Source: JAGVSR01 sp031413815 (GTDB taxonomy: Bacteria; Pseudomonadota; Alphaproteobacteria; Rhizobiales; Hyphomicrobiaceae). Taken from it: a stretch of 64,000 nucleotides of DNA. The stretch's first letter is position 1; every line of letters starts with the position of its first letter. The stretch spans positions 44,999 through 108,998 of the forward strand of contig JANOFU010000008.1 in the NCBI GenBank assembly GCA_031413815.1, read 5' to 3'. The notes under the pieces are model-generated. The model searched no databases and was not told where the DNA came from. It was given only the letters and a program-made list of their open reading frames with translations. Below are positions 54,222 through 63,575 of this stretch, piece after piece. Made by a program: the position numbers and the translations under genes.

Positions 54222-55189
54222 GCGGGGGGCTCAAGGCCGTATGCAGCGACCGATGTGACGCTTTGGTGGAACCGCAAGCGGCGGATGTAGTCGATCGGGT
54301 TGTGCGGCTGGACGAGCGCGTCCGGCTCGCGATTGAGCCAGTCGAACGAGCGAGTCAGCAGAAAGCGTAGGGCCGCACCACGGGCCAGTGTGGGCAACGC
54401 GGTTAGCTCACTCGTTGAGAGGGGCCGCACAGCGATATAGCCAGCCAGCAGCGCGCGTCCCTTTGTGAGATTGAACGCGTGGTCCGGTTCGAAGCACCAT
54501 GCGTTGAGGCAGATGGCAACATCGTAGGCGAACGCATCGTTGCAGGCGAAGTAGAAGTCGATAAGGCCTGAGAGTCTGTCGTTCAGAAAGAACACATTGT
54601 CCGGGAAAAGATCAGCGTGGATCACGCCTTGGGCGAGGTCGCGTGGCCAATGGGCTTCGAGATGGTCGAGTTCGTGCGCAATCATCCCGCTCAGTCCAGC
54701 AGCGATGCCATCTGCCGACGGCGCGAAGCCCTCGAACAATGGCCGCCAGCCGTCCACACCCAGTGCATTGGGGCGCTTGAGTGAGAAGCCCTCGCCTGCC
54801 AGATGAAGTTCGGCTAAGGCCCGGCCGACAGCGCCGCAGTGCTCGGCTTTGGGCCGGCGCAACCAGAAGCCGTCAAGGAAGGTGACAATTGCGGCTGCGC
54901 GGCCTGCGAGTTCCGAGACGTTCTTTCCCTCGAGGTCCCGCAGCGGCGTTGGGCACGTCACACCACGAGCCGCAAGATGCTCCATAAGCCCTAAGAAGAA
55001 CGGCAGATCGCCACGCGCCACGCGCTTTTCATAGAGTGTGAGAATGAAGTTTCCGCTCGTCGTGTGGAGGAGATAGTTGGTGTTCTCGACACCTTCAGCG
55101 ATGCCCTTGTATGACACCAACTCGCCTGCGCCGTAGCTAGCGATGAAGCCAGAGAGGTCCTCGTCGCTGACTTCGGTATAGACGGCCAT
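54218..55189 (-). CDS. thrB: Homoserine kinase (ThrB, APH-type)
   Basis: A 323-residue kinase of the aminoglycoside-phosphotransferase fold that phosphorylates homoserine, giving the substrate of ThrC. The catalytic loop is GVIHADLFPDNVFF (about residue 190) and the metal site LIDFYFACND; the N-terminus has the 'GIAEGVENTNYLL' phosphate loop-like region. This is the ThrB type of alpha- and gammaproteobacteria, distinct from the GHMP type. It overlaps rnhA by four bases. Confidence 0.93.
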   Translation of the reverse strand: MAVYTEVSDEDLSGFIASYGAGELVSYKGIAEGVENTNYLLHTTSGNFILTLYEKRVARGDLPFFLGLMEHLAARGVTCPTPLRDLEGKNVSELAGRAAAIVTFLDGFWLRRPKAEHCGAVGRALAELHLAGEGFSLKRPNALGVDGWRPLFEGFAPSADGIAAGLSGMIAHELDHLEAHWPRDLAQGVIHADLFPDNVFFLNDRLSGLIDFYFACNDAFAYDVAICLNAWCFEPDHAFNLTKGRALLAGYIAVRPLSTSELTALPTLARGAALRFLLTRSFDWLNREPDALVQPHNPIDYIRRLRFHQSVTSVAAYGLEPPA

Positions 55190-55252
55190 CGCGGCGGGTC
55201 TCTCGGCAAGGGCGGGGCCCGCGGGGGCCGGCGGCTGGGGTCAAAACGGGCA

Positions 55253-56260
55253 CTAAGGGGTGGCGGGACTGTCGCGCAACTCGCGCGGCACGTTGAAGGC
55301 AATACGCTCTTCGGCCGTTGTCACAAGCTCGATGGTCACATCATAGCGGGCTTTCAAGGCGTCGATTACCTCGTTGACCAACACCTCGGGAGCCGACGCG
55401 CCGGCCGTCACGCCGATCGTGCGGGCACCCTCAATGTCCGGCCAGTGGATGTCCGACGCCCGCTGAACCAGCATGGCTTTCGCGCACCCTGCCCGCTCCG
55501 CCACTTCAACTAGGCGCACCGAGTTCGATGAGTTCGGGGCGCCGACGACCAGCAGCCGGTCGATGCGCGGCGCAATCGCCTTCACCGCCGCCTGCCGATT
55601 TGTGGTCGCGTAGCATATGTCTTCCTTGAAAGGCCCGGCAATTGAAGGGAATCGCGTCTTCAGCACGCCGACCATTTCCGCAGTATCATCGACCGAGAGA
55701 GTCGTCTGCGTGATGAAGGCGAGTTTCGCTGCGTCGTTGGGCTCGAACGCGCGGGCATCGTCCACCGTTTGAAGCAGTTTTACGGCGCCATCGGGTAATT
55801 GGCCCATGGTGCCTTCCACCTCCGGGTGCCCCGCATGGCCGATCAGCAGGATTTCCAGGCCGTTGTCGTAGTGGCGCTGCGCTTCGATATGCACCTTATA
55901 GACCAAAGGACAAGTGGCGTCCAAAGCGAACAGGTTGCGCGATTTGGCGGCTGCGGGGATCTTCTTGGCGACGCCATGTGCTGAAAAGATCACGGGCTGG
56001 GTCGTCTCAGGGATCTGATCCAACTCGTCCACAAAAATGGCACCTTTGGCCCGCAGAGCTTCGACAACGAATCGGTTGTGTACGATCTCGTGGCGGACGT
56101 AAACGGGAGCACCGTACTTGGCCAAGGCGAGTTCAACGATCTGGATGGCGCGGTCCACACCCGCACAGAAACCTCGAGGGGCTGCCAAAAGCAGCGTGAG
56201 CGGGGGGCGGATGGTTAATGGCGCGGCGTCAGTAGGCAGCATGAAATTCCCGATGTCCAC
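55253..56260 (-). CDS. ispH: 4-Hydroxy-3-methylbut-2-enyl diphosphate reductase
   Basis: A 335-residue iron-sulfur enzyme making the last step of the MEP route to isopentenyl diphosphate. The three cluster cysteines are in PRGFCAGVDRA (about residue 32), DATCPLV (about 115) and KEDICYATTN (about 216). Substrate-binding pieces include SAHGV, GHAGHPEVEGTMGQ and PNSSNS. The ATG at 56260 gives about 20 residues before the family core; an internal ATG (MLPTDAAP) is also possible. It starts the ispH-thrB-rnhA set; thrB begins 63 bases later. Confidence 0.95.
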   Translation of the reverse strand: MDIGNFMLPTDAAPLTIRPPLTLLLAAPRGFCAGVDRAIQIVELALAKYGAPVYVRHEIVHNRFVVEALRAKGAIFVDELDQIPETTQPVIFSAHGVAKKIPAAAKSRNLFALDATCPLVYKVHIEAQRHYDNGLEILLIGHAGHPEVEGTMGQLPDGAVKLLQTVDDARAFEPNDAAKLAFITQTTLSVDDTAEMVGVLKTRFPSIAGPFKEDICYATTNRQAAVKAIAPRIDRLLVVGAPNSSNSVRLVEVAERAGCAKAMLVQRASDIHWPDIEGARTIGVTAGASAPEVLVNEVIDALKARYDVTIELVTTAEERIAFNVPRELRDSPATP

Positions 56261-56413
56261 AGAGGGGCTAACCGTTCCTACAACACCAATGGCCGAGCCT
56301 GGCCACGGGTGCTACAGTTCGAATCAGCAATTAAGCAGCCGTCGGAGTGTTGCGCTGGAAACCCGGCCCATCTCCTGCGGCTTCGAAGGCAGCATTATGC
56401 GGACTGGTGCGCG

Positions 56414-57073
56414 ATGACGCAATGCATGACGATCACTTCGCGCTCGATCGCGAAACTGGCCGCCTCGGCGCTCGCTGTCAGCGTGCTCGGCGGCTGCGGT
56501 CTATCGTCCCTGACATCGGGATTGGGGTCCGGCGTTTTCGGCGGCTCCACAGCCGCCAAGACCGAAACCGGCGCGGTGAGCGAAGAACAACTTCTGTCGG
56601 CCGCACAGGTGGGCGAGGCTGGCCCGTCGACCGGCGGCAACGTGGAGGTGGCCCACGGCTGCCCGAAGTTTGTGCCGTGGCCACGAGATAATTTCGTCTC
56701 GATCTATGAGTCAGGCCGCGTCGGCGATGGCCTCGCCATCATGCATCGGGGCGAGATCACAAAGACCGCGCGCGAATGCTCGATTGAGCCAGGCAAGGTC
56801 ACTGTGAAGTACGGGTTCTCGGGCCGTATCTTATTAGGTCCGCGCGGCAAGGCCGGACCGATCGTGCTGCCGGTCAACGTGTTCGTAACCGACGCCAAGC
56901 GCGAAAAGGTTGCGACCGACAAGATGACTGTCGATGCCACGGTCGCGGTGGAAAACCCGATTGGTTACTTCTCCGCGGTGCGGACTGTCACCTTCAATGT
57001 TCCAGAAGGGTCGCGGCCCGGCGAATACGAAGTGTTCGTTGGCTTTGATCGCACGGCGCCGGGTGCTGGCTGA
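56414..57073 (+). CDS. Putative lipoprotein of unknown function
   Basis: A 219-residue protein with a lipoprotein signal (hydrophobic about residues 13-26, lipobox LGGC near residue 27). A Gly/Ser-rich linker leads to a beta-rich domain, about residues 75-215, with conserved-looking 'GCPKFVPWPRDNFVSIYE' and 'GKVTVKYGFSGRILLGPRG'. Family not recognised. It is most likely anchored in the outer membrane. The upstream frame to 56309 lacks signals. Followed by a strong terminator. Confidence 0.75.
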   Translation: MTQCMTITSRSIAKLAASALAVSVLGGCGLSSLTSGLGSGVFGGSTAAKTETGAVSEEQLLSAAQVGEAGPSTGGNVEVAHGCPKFVPWPRDNFVSIYESGRVGDGLAIMHRGEITKTARECSIEPGKVTVKYGFSGRILLGPRGKAGPIVLPVNVFVTDAKREKVATDKMTVDATVAVENPIGYFSAVRTVTFNVPEGSRPGEYEVFVGFDRTAPGAG

Positions 57074-57101
57074 TTATTTCATGTCAGCGGTCACAATAAA
57101 A

Positions 57102-57125
57102 AAAGGCCGGGTCACCCCGGCCTTT
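57102..57125. terminator. Bidirectional rho-independent terminator
   Basis: AAAGGCCGGG (57102-57111) and CCCGGCCTTT (57116-57125) pair exactly around a four-base loop, with an A-run before and T-run inside the right arm. It ends the lipoprotein gene (plus) and the ATP synthase operon (minus). Confidence 0.9.
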
Positions 57126-57157
57126 CGCATGTCGATCTGGTTCGCGTAGCGAGCCCG

Positions 57158-57649
57158 CTAGTTCAGCCGCCCCTTGAGATCGCGGATGCTGCTTTCGATG
57201 AGGGCGGAAGCGTCATTGCCAGTGACCTTGCCGCGCAGCAGATTTTCGGCCGCCGCCACGGCGACTTCAACGGCTGTTGCACGAACTTCACTGATAGCCT
57301 GGGCTTCGGCGCGGGCGATCTTGTCTTCGGCGACCTTGGTCCGGCGCTCGAGGGATTCGGCAAGGCTCTTGCGCGTGTCAGCGGCGAGCGCTTCTGCTTC
57401 GCGCTTGGCCTGAGCGACAATTTCCCTGGCCTCGTCTTCGGCTGCGCGCGAGCGGCGCTGATAATCAGCGAGTAGCTGCTGGGCTTCTTCCCGCATCTTG
57501 CGGGCATCGTCCAGATCCTTGCGAATGCCGTCGGCACGAGCGTCAAGCGATTTTGCTACCGAGGCCGGCACCTTGAAGTAGAACACGACCGCGAAAAATA
57601 GAACGAAGGCGACGAGCGTCCAGAACAGTGGATCTTGCGGGTTGAACAT
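57158..57649 (-). CDS. atpF: ATP synthase F0 subunit b
   Basis: A 163-residue stator subunit. One N-terminal membrane helix (about residues 8-26, LFWTLVAFVLFFAVVFYF) is followed by a long charged coiled coil to the C-terminus that contacts the F1 head. It is last in the operon, seven bases after b'. In this order both b and b' exist as a hetero-pair in the stalk. Confidence 0.93.
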   Translation of the reverse strand: MFNPQDPLFWTLVAFVLFFAVVFYFKVPASVAKSLDARADGIRKDLDDARKMREEAQQLLADYQRRSRAAEDEAREIVAQAKREAEALAADTRKSLAESLERRTKVAEDKIARAEAQAISEVRATAVEVAVAAAENLLRGKVTGNDASALIESSIRDLKGRLN

Positions 57650-57656
57650 GGCGGCC

Positions 57657-58256
57657 TCACTTCCCTGCTACGGCTTGCAGCGCCCGCTTCACGTCATCGG
57701 CGCTGACATCCTGGCCGATAAGCTGCTTGACGATTGAACCAGCCGTATCGGCTGCAATCTCGTTGACGCTGGCAAGCGCCTTCTTCTTTGCCTCACCGAT
57801 GCGTGCTTCAGCCTGTGTCAACTTCGCTGTCAACTGGCTCTCGACAGCGATTTTTTCTTTGTCGGTTTCAGCGGCGAGCCGGTCGCGCGTCTCGCGGGCA
57901 ATGCCGGAGGCATTTGTCCGGGCGTCGTTGAGCGCTTTTTCGTAGGTCAGCATCGCCTTGTCGGTTTCACCCTTGAGGCGTTCGGCGGCATCCATATCGC
58001 GCCGGATCCGATCGCGCCGTTCTTCGATGATGCTGCCGATGCGCGGCAGAGCAACGCGCGACAGCATCAAATAGAGAGCCGCGAACGTCAGGGCCAGCCA
58101 GAACAGCTGAGGCGCGACAGTCGAGGGATCAAGAGGCGGGAACACCTTCTTGGCGGCGGGCTCAACTCCAACGGCCGTTCCGGTTGCTTGCCCAGCCGCC
58201 TGGGGCGCTGAGGTCGGGGCTGCCGGTGCAACGGCCGGTTTTGCGGTGTCGGTCAT
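57657..58256 (-). CDS. atpG: ATP synthase F0 subunit b'
   Basis: A 199-residue paralogue of subunit b. A Pro/Ala-rich N-terminal extension (about residues 1-45) precedes a membrane helix (about 51-69), then a coiled coil that includes 'RIGSIIEERRDRIRRDMDAAERLK' pieces. The extension is common in alphaproteobacterial b' subunits. It is followed by atpF after seven bases and preceded by about 100 bases after atpE. Confidence 0.93.
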   Translation of the reverse strand: MTDTAKPAVAPAAPTSAPQAAGQATGTAVGVEPAAKKVFPPLDPSTVAPQLFWLALTFAALYLMLSRVALPRIGSIIEERRDRIRRDMDAAERLKGETDKAMLTYEKALNDARTNASGIARETRDRLAAETDKEKIAVESQLTAKLTQAEARIGEAKKKALASVNEIAADTAGSIVKQLIGQDVSADDVKRALQAVAGK

Positions 58257-58356
58257 GGTCCGATCCAGAAAGTGTGTCAGGTCAAACTAATGAAAGACAC
58301 GGGCCGGTTTAGACGCGAACGCGCGCTTACCTCCGGCCCGCGGTGAGGCGCAAAAC

Positions 58357-58581
58357 TCAGGTGAAGAGCAATAGGAACGCGATCAGCAGCGCGAAGATGC
58401 CAAGAGCTTCCGTCACAGCGAAGCCGAAGATCAAGCGGCCGAATTGGCCGTCGGCAGCCGAAGGGTTGCGCAGTGCGCCCTGTAGGAACTGGCCAAACAA
58501 GTTGCCCACGCCGATGGCGGCAGCGCCTGTGCCGATGGCGGCAAGGCCCGCACCGATGTACTTTGCTGAAGCTGGATCCAT
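58357..58581 (-). CDS. atpE: ATP synthase F0 subunit c
   Basis: A 74-residue ring subunit with two helices (about residues 10-33 and 50-72) and a polar loop with RNPSA. The proton-carrying carboxylate is the glutamate in FAVTEALGIF (about residue 59). AAIGTGAAAIGVG is the tightly packed Gly-Ala helix. A strong AAGGAG site precedes the ATG, as needed for the many copies made. Confidence 0.96.
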   Translation of the reverse strand: MDPASAKYIGAGLAAIGTGAAAIGVGNLFGQFLQGALRNPSAADGQFGRLIFGFAVTEALGIFALLIAFLLLFT

Positions 58582-58634
58582 GTGTCGTTCTCCTTTGATG
58601 ATCTGTTGTTCGTGAATTGCGAGGCGCGCGCCCG

Positions 58635-59420
58635 TTAGTGCCCGGGGTGGAGCGCGTCGTTGAGGTACATGCAGGTGAGCATCGTGAAGACGTACGCCTG
58701 CAGGAATGCGACGAGAAATTCGAGTGCGGTGAGTGCCGTTGCCATCACCAGCGGCAGCGGCGCCATGGCCTTCACGGCGCCAGCAGCACCGAGCAACATG
58801 ACAACGAAGCCGCCGAACACCTTGAGAGTGATGTGGCCAGCGAGCATGTTGGCGAACAGACGGACCGAGTGGCTCAATGGGCGCGACAAGAACGAGATGA
58901 TCTCGATCACCGTCACCAACGGCAGCACGTAAATCGGCACACCATCGGGTACAAACAACTTCAGAAAACCGAGGCCGTTCTTGGCGAAACCAACAACGAT
59001 CACGATGAGAAACACCAGCGCGGCCAAAGCCGCTGTCACGGCGAGCTGCGACGTCACTGTAAACGCGCCCGGGATCATGCCAAGCATGTTCATCGAGAGG
59101 ATGAAGATAAACAGCGTGAATACGAGCGGGAAGAACTTCATCCCCTGCTCCCCCATGCTGTCACGAACCATGCCTGCGACGAATTCATACAGGCTTTCGG
59201 CGATCGACTGCAGTCGCGTCGGCACCAGCGCACGCCCGCCTGTCGTCATAAGAAGAAACGCCAGGGCGGCCACTGCGGCCAGCACCATGAACAGTGCAGA
59301 GTTCGTGAAGGTTGCGTCGATGCCCAGGACTTCTAGCGGGAACAAGCGCTTGATTTCGAATTGATGAATGGGGTCCGGCATTCCGCCGCCGCCATGTGTC
59401 CCGTCGTGTTCTGCTGCCAC
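58635..59420 (-). CDS. atpB: ATP synthase F0 subunit a
   Basis: A 261-residue membrane protein with five to six helices that carries protons to the c ring. The essential arginine is in SHSVRLFANMLAGH (about residue 190). The GTG start at 59420, 17 bases after atpI, gives a short Gly/His-rich lead before PDPIHQFEIKRL. The internal ATG at 59381 would begin right at MPDPIHQFEI, as in some rhizobial homologues, so either may be true. A TTG farther upstream is unlikely. Confidence 0.92.
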   Translation of the reverse strand: MAAEHDGTHGGGGMPDPIHQFEIKRLFPLEVLGIDATFTNSALFMVLAAVAALAFLLMTTGGRALVPTRLQSIAESLYEFVAGMVRDSMGEQGMKFFPLVFTLFIFILSMNMLGMIPGAFTVTSQLAVTAALAALVFLIVIVVGFAKNGLGFLKLFVPDGVPIYVLPLVTVIEIISFLSRPLSHSVRLFANMLAGHITLKVFGGFVVMLLGAAGAVKAMAPLPLVMATALTALEFLVAFLQAYVFTMLTCMYLNDALHPGH

Positions 59421-59437
59421 GTCCCTACCCCAGAAAA

Positions 59438-59851
59438 TCAATCATCATTGCCGTCTGGTACAGACTGGCCGATATTGCCGCCCGTATGCTGAGCGATCTC
59501 GGCCTGCATCTGTTTAAAGGCCCTCATGAGATTGAGGATCCCTGCACTAAACCCGAGCACAAAAAACAACAGGAACAGCCACGGCTTCGTGCCAAGCCAC
59601 TGATCGAGCATGTAACCGATGAACCCGCCGACCAAGATGGCCGCAACAAGCTCCGACGACATTCTCAACCCGTAAGCCATGCCGCGCCCGCGCATAGCCT
59701 TGTCTTGCCGCGCCTCGATCTCGGCCTGCCTTTCTGCCTGAGCACTGTCGAGTTTTGTGCTCAATTCGGAGGCCCGGCGCTTGAACTCAGTAAGTTCCTC
59801 CGAGCTCAAATCTCCCGTGCGGGATCCAGGCCCTGAGGTCGGTTCAGACAT
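59438..59851 (-). CDS. atpI: ATP synthase F0 accessory protein AtpI/AtpZ-like
   Basis: A 137-residue protein. A charged, coiled-coil-like N-terminal half (about residues 15-60) is followed by two membrane helices (about 68-88 and 94-114) with 'GGFIGYMLDQWLGTKPWLF', the AtpZ/AtpI signature. It helps c-ring assembly or metal supply in other bacteria. The ATG at 59851 follows AGGA by about nine bases. First gene of the F0 operon. Confidence 0.88.
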   Translation of the reverse strand: MSEPTSGPGSRTGDLSSEELTEFKRRASELSTKLDSAQAERQAEIEARQDKAMRGRGMAYGLRMSSELVAAILVGGFIGYMLDQWLGTKPWLFLLFFVLGFSAGILNLMRAFKQMQAEIAQHTGGNIGQSVPDGNDD

Positions 59852-60025
59852 CGGTTTTCCTGTGCAGGAAATGGCCGGAAACCGAGAGGTTTCCAAGCGC
59901 GCCGCACGTATGAAACACCCCCCCTTGGATGTCAAGCAAACGGCGGCTGGAGGGCCTTCCGCCAGGGTATGGCGAAACCGCGCAGGTACGAGGCAGGCTT
60001 GGGTCTAAAAGTTGCGATCTGTCTG

Positions 60026-61879
60026 TCAGGGCTCAATCAGCTGCGCTGGAACCAATCCACGGACCGAATTTCCAAGGTAAGCGACCTTGGCACTGCGCAG
60101 ATCGTCAAGCGTAAGCACCGCTTCCTTGGCCTTGCCAGTGGCCAGAAGTTCAGCGCGCAGCACGCCGGGCAGCAAACCCGACGGCAATGGCGGTGTCAGC
60201 AGCTGTCCGTTCTGCTCGATGAAGATGTTTGTGCGGCTGCCTTCTGCCAATTCTCCGCGCTCGTTGACGTAGACGACTTCGTCGGCGCCGCCGGTTTGGG
60301 AGTAGTGCGCCCACTCTTGATCATACAATTCGCGCCGCGTCGTCTTGTGGAACAGAAAGGCGTCGGCACTGTCGAGCTTAGTCGGGGATATGACGTATCG
60401 CATCACGGCCGCCTTTTCCGGCGCTGGCAGCGGTGTCGATGTCACCGTCACACGCCCGTCTTCGGCCAACAGCAACCGCACGCGTAACCGGTCCCGATCT
60501 TGCGAGACAGCATCGCGCTCCAGTGCACTCAATACTTCGGCTTCATCGAGCTTGAAATTAAAGTAGAGCGCGGAAGCAGCCAGCCGCTCCATATGCCGCT
60601 CCAGCAGCCAGAAGCCTTTATCTTTCTCCCACAATAGCGTTTCGATAAGTTCGAACGACTTCGGTGGATCGGTCAAAAACTTCATCTTAAGCAGGCATTC
60701 GGCGTATTCTTTTGCGCCTTCGGAATCGTAGACGACGCCGGAGCCGATGCCCATTTCGCCGGTGCCGTCGCGGAAGATCACCGGCGAGCGGATGGCGACG
60801 TTGAACAGCGAGTGGCCATCTGGAGAGATGTGGCCGATAGCGCCGCAGTACACGCCGCGCGGCTCCGTTTCGTACTCTGCGATCAGTTCCATAGCGCGGA
60901 TTTTCGGAGCGCCAATTACCGAGCCTGGCGGGAAGATCGCCGTCATCAGATCCGCCAGGCCGACGCCGTCATGGAGCGTGGCGCGCACGCCGGAGGTCAT
61001 CTGATGCAAGGTGCGGAACGTCTCAACCGTAAACAGGTCTGTGACGGACACGCTGCCGATGTCGGCCATGCGGCCCAAATCGTTGCGCATTAAGTCGACA
61101 ATCATCAGGTTTTCAGCGCGCTGCTTGATGTCCGTCGCCAAGATGCGCCGCGCTTCAGCGTCGGCCTCCGGCGTGCCACCGCGCGGTGACGTACCCTTCA
61201 TGGGACGCGTCTCGATCATGCGGCCCTTCTGCTCGATGAATAGCTCGGGACTCGCCGACAGCACAGTGACCTCGCCGGTATCGACGATCCCGCCATACAT
61301 GACGCGCTGACGCTGGCGGACGTCGCGGTAGAACGTTAGGGGAGACCCGGCCAACCGGAACCGCGCTTTAAATGTCAGGTTTAGTTGATAGATATCGCCG
61401 GCGCGGATCTTCTCTTGCACCTTCTTGAAGCGCGCGACATAGCTGTCCTTGTCCCAGGCCGTGGTCACGGACGTGAATTGGTAGCTGCCGCTCTTGATAT
61501 GCGTTGTCAGCCAGAGGTGAACTTCAGCCTCAGTCATTTTCTGAGGCGCGTCGTAGAGGCCGAACCACAGCAGTGGGACATTGCGCGTTTCCGGCATCAA
61601 AGGCGCTAGCTTCGGCTCAAACACATAGCCGAGCTCATAGGCAAAGAAGCCAGCTGCGTGCAGCCCCGACCTGAGCCCCGCTTCGAGCCGGGCCAACGCC
61701 CCCGGCACCTCGCTGGGCGTATTGGCCGAGATGATCTCCTTCGGCATCGTAAACAGGAGCGACGGCGGACCACGGCCGGAGCTGTTGTCGAGCAGCACAA
61801 AAGTTTCTTCGAGCCGGGTTGCAGGATCGTGCGGTTTGTCTTGGCTCTCGTGGCTGCGCTGCTTGCGCGTCATGGGCAC
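60026..61879 (-). CDS. pabB: Aminodeoxychorismate synthase component I fused to aminodeoxychorismate lyase
   Basis: A 617-residue fusion for p-aminobenzoate synthesis, part of folate synthesis. The N-terminal chorismate-binding domain (about residues 1-385) has the PabB-type lysine in RPMKGTSPRGG; anthranilate synthase has Ala there. It also has 'IVDLMRNDLGR' and GAPKIRAMELI. The C-terminal class-IV aminotransferase (PabC) domain (about 400-617) has the 'FWLLERHMERLAASA' entry, the PLP-lysine region and EGSRTNIFIE. The fusion should perform both steps once component II (glutaminase) supplies ammonia. It starts with GTG at 61879 (ATG 61873 alternative). Confidence 0.92.
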   Translation of the reverse strand: MPMTRKQRSHESQDKPHDPATRLEETFVLLDNSSGRGPPSLLFTMPKEIISANTPSEVPGALARLEAGLRSGLHAAGFFAYELGYVFEPKLAPLMPETRNVPLLWFGLYDAPQKMTEAEVHLWLTTHIKSGSYQFTSVTTAWDKDSYVARFKKVQEKIRAGDIYQLNLTFKARFRLAGSPLTFYRDVRQRQRVMYGGIVDTGEVTVLSASPELFIEQKGRMIETRPMKGTSPRGGTPEADAEARRILATDIKQRAENLMIVDLMRNDLGRMADIGSVSVTDLFTVETFRTLHQMTSGVRATLHDGVGLADLMTAIFPPGSVIGAPKIRAMELIAEYETEPRGVYCGAIGHISPDGHSLFNVAIRSPVIFRDGTGEMGIGSGVVYDSEGAKEYAECLLKMKFLTDPPKSFELIETLLWEKDKGFWLLERHMERLAASALYFNFKLDEAEVLSALERDAVSQDRDRLRVRLLLAEDGRVTVTSTPLPAPEKAAVMRYVISPTKLDSADAFLFHKTTRRELYDQEWAHYSQTGGADEVVYVNERGELAEGSRTNIFIEQNGQLLTPPLPSGLLPGVLRAELLATGKAKEAVLTLDDLRSAKVAYLGNSVRGLVPAQLIEP

Positions 61880-62221
61880 GGTTGTCCTGGCTTGGTGGGT
61901 CCGGCGGCGCCGGCTCCGGCGCGCGGCGATTGCCTTTTATCTTACGCTGCCTACAAGCGAAAGCGCGACCCAGACTTCGTCAAGTGCAGGCGCGCACAAC
62001 CGGGACGGCGACATGTCGCGGAATGGTGATTGGAAATGTGACTGAACCGGCTTCACAGCAGGTCGAAACGTGTTATAGACGCCGATGTGAGGGCCGCCCT
62101 TTGAGGGCGGCTTTTGCGTCGCAGGCCGTTTAAGTCTGATCGAAAGAGTTCCGTTTCAGATCTTGGCCTTGCCCTGGAGACCGGCCGTAGCAATCGGCCC
62201 TTCAACCAGAACTGTTGGTGA
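61880..62221. other. Intergenic region between pabB and the initiator tRNA
   Basis: No protein gene is supported in about 340 bases. A TTCACA at about 62052 and TATAGA at about 62074-62079 (16-base gap) make a possible plus-strand promoter toward the tRNA. It is followed by a hairpin at 62093-62111 with TTTT. Confidence 0.5.
62093..62115 (+). terminator. Small hairpin with T-run upstream of tRNA-fMet
   Basis: GCCGCCCT (62093-62100), loop TTG, AGGGCGGC (62104-62111), then TTTT. It has the form of a rho-independent terminator but follows a possible promoter by only a few bases. It may end a tiny transcript or fold as a leader of the tRNA precursor. Confidence 0.55.
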
Positions 62222-62298
<77 letters not shown>

Positions 62299-62495
62299 AA
62301 CGCCACTCTAACGGGTGGTCCGGCATCATTCCCCAGCAGCGCCGCGATTTCGGTTGCCCGCTCACGGCTGCGCATCTTGAACCAAGTTATGGCGGTGGGG
62401 CATAAGTCTATAAAGATTATCCGAGCCTCGGCCAGCGTTCGGCCTGATCGCGCCGCCTCTGGCCTCATGGTGTAACAATAGATGGATCGCCCGCC

Positions 62496-63497
62496 ATGAA
62501 AGCGTTTTTGCTTAGGAATGCCTTCGGCATTGAAAATCTTGCACTCGAAGACGTGCCGCAACCGGAGCCGGGCCCGGGGCACGTTCTCGTCAGAATGCGC
62601 GCCTGGTCGTTGAACTACCGCGACTTGATGGTGGTGCGCGGCGTCTATGCGCCGAAATTGAAGTTGCCCTTTCAGATGCTGTCGGACGGCGCGGGCGAGG
62701 TTGCTGCCATCGGAGCGGGCGTCTCCCGGGTCAAAGTTGGTGACAGGGTCGCCGGCGCGTTCATGCAGACGTGGATCGAGGGCGGCGCGAACGACACGAA
62801 AGCCAAGAGCGCGCTCGGAGCGGCGATCCCGGGACTGGCCGCCGAGTATGTCGTGCTCGACGCCGAAGGGCTCGTCCAAATTCCTCAACATCTCAGCTAC
62901 GAAGACGCCGCGGCTCTGCCGTGCGCCGCTGTCACGGCCTGGCACGCGCTCGTCACGTCCGGGAACCTGACGGCAGGTGATACCGTACTCGTGCAAGGAA
63001 CCGGCGGCGTGTCGATGTTCGCGCTGCAGTTTGCCCGCATGACCGGCGCCCGCGTCATTGCGACATCGAGCAGCGACGCTAAGCTCGAACGCGTTCGCGC
63101 GCTCGGCGCATCCGATGTCATCAATTATCAAACGACGGCCAATTGGGGCCGGCGCGTGCGTGAACTCACAGGCCACGGCGTTGATCATGTCGTCGAAGTC
63201 GGCGGCGCCGGAACGCTGCCCCAGTCGCTGGACGCCGTGCGCACAGGGGGGCGGATCAGTCTGATCGGCGTGCTGACAGGTGGCGAAGTCAATCCGATCC
63301 CCATCCTGATGAAAAACGTTTCCGTGCAAGGCATCTTCGTCGGCAGCCGGGAGATGTTTGACGCTATGAACCGCGCCATCACTCTCAGCGGGCTCAAACC
63401 TGTGATCGACCGCGTGTTCCCATTCGCCGAATTGCCGCAAGCGTTGCGCCACATGGAGAGCGGCGCGCACTTCGGAAAAATCGTGCTGAAGGCGTGA
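62496..63497 (+). CDS. Zinc-independent MDR-family dehydrogenase (quinone oxidoreductase-like)
   Basis: A 333-residue medium-chain dehydrogenase/reductase. N-terminal catalytic domain (about residues 1-120) with 'SLNYRDLMVVRGVY' and 'SDGAGEVAAIGAGVSRVKVGDRV'. The Rossmann domain (about 150-290) has the NAD(P)-binding VQGTGGVSMFALQFA. Catalytic zinc ligands of alcohol dehydrogenases (Cys, His, Cys) are missing, so a quinone- or enoyl-reductase-like role is likely. Substrate unknown. The ATG at 62496 is the natural start. Confidence 0.88.
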   Translation: MKAFLLRNAFGIENLALEDVPQPEPGPGHVLVRMRAWSLNYRDLMVVRGVYAPKLKLPFQMLSDGAGEVAAIGAGVSRVKVGDRVAGAFMQTWIEGGANDTKAKSALGAAIPGLAAEYVVLDAEGLVQIPQHLSYEDAAALPCAAVTAWHALVTSGNLTAGDTVLVQGTGGVSMFALQFARMTGARVIATSSSDAKLERVRALGASDVINYQTTANWGRRVRELTGHGVDHVVEVGGAGTLPQSLDAVRTGGRISLIGVLTGGEVNPIPILMKNVSVQGIFVGSREMFDAMNRAITLSGLKPVIDRVFPFAELPQALRHMESGAHFGKIVLKA

Positions 63498-63552
63498 CTC
63501 GAAGGCAGTTACGCAGAGTCGTGCGGGGTCAGGCCCGTCGCTGGGCCGGAGT

Positions 63553-63565
63553 GGTGTCAGACACC
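63553..63565. repeat. GGTGTCAGACACC repeat, single arm
   Basis: An exact copy of the 13-bp arm found twice at 10378-10410 and 31771-31803, here without its partner. As at 10098-10135, it is followed after about ten bases by GTCATCCC-type sequence, suggesting a composite repeat unit. Confidence 0.75.
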
Positions 63566-63575
63566 ATCTGCCCCT

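Noticed and set aside
59421..59441. TTG start for atpB at 59441
   Set aside because: It would add residues not found in homologues; the GTG at 59420 or the ATG at 59381 is more credible.
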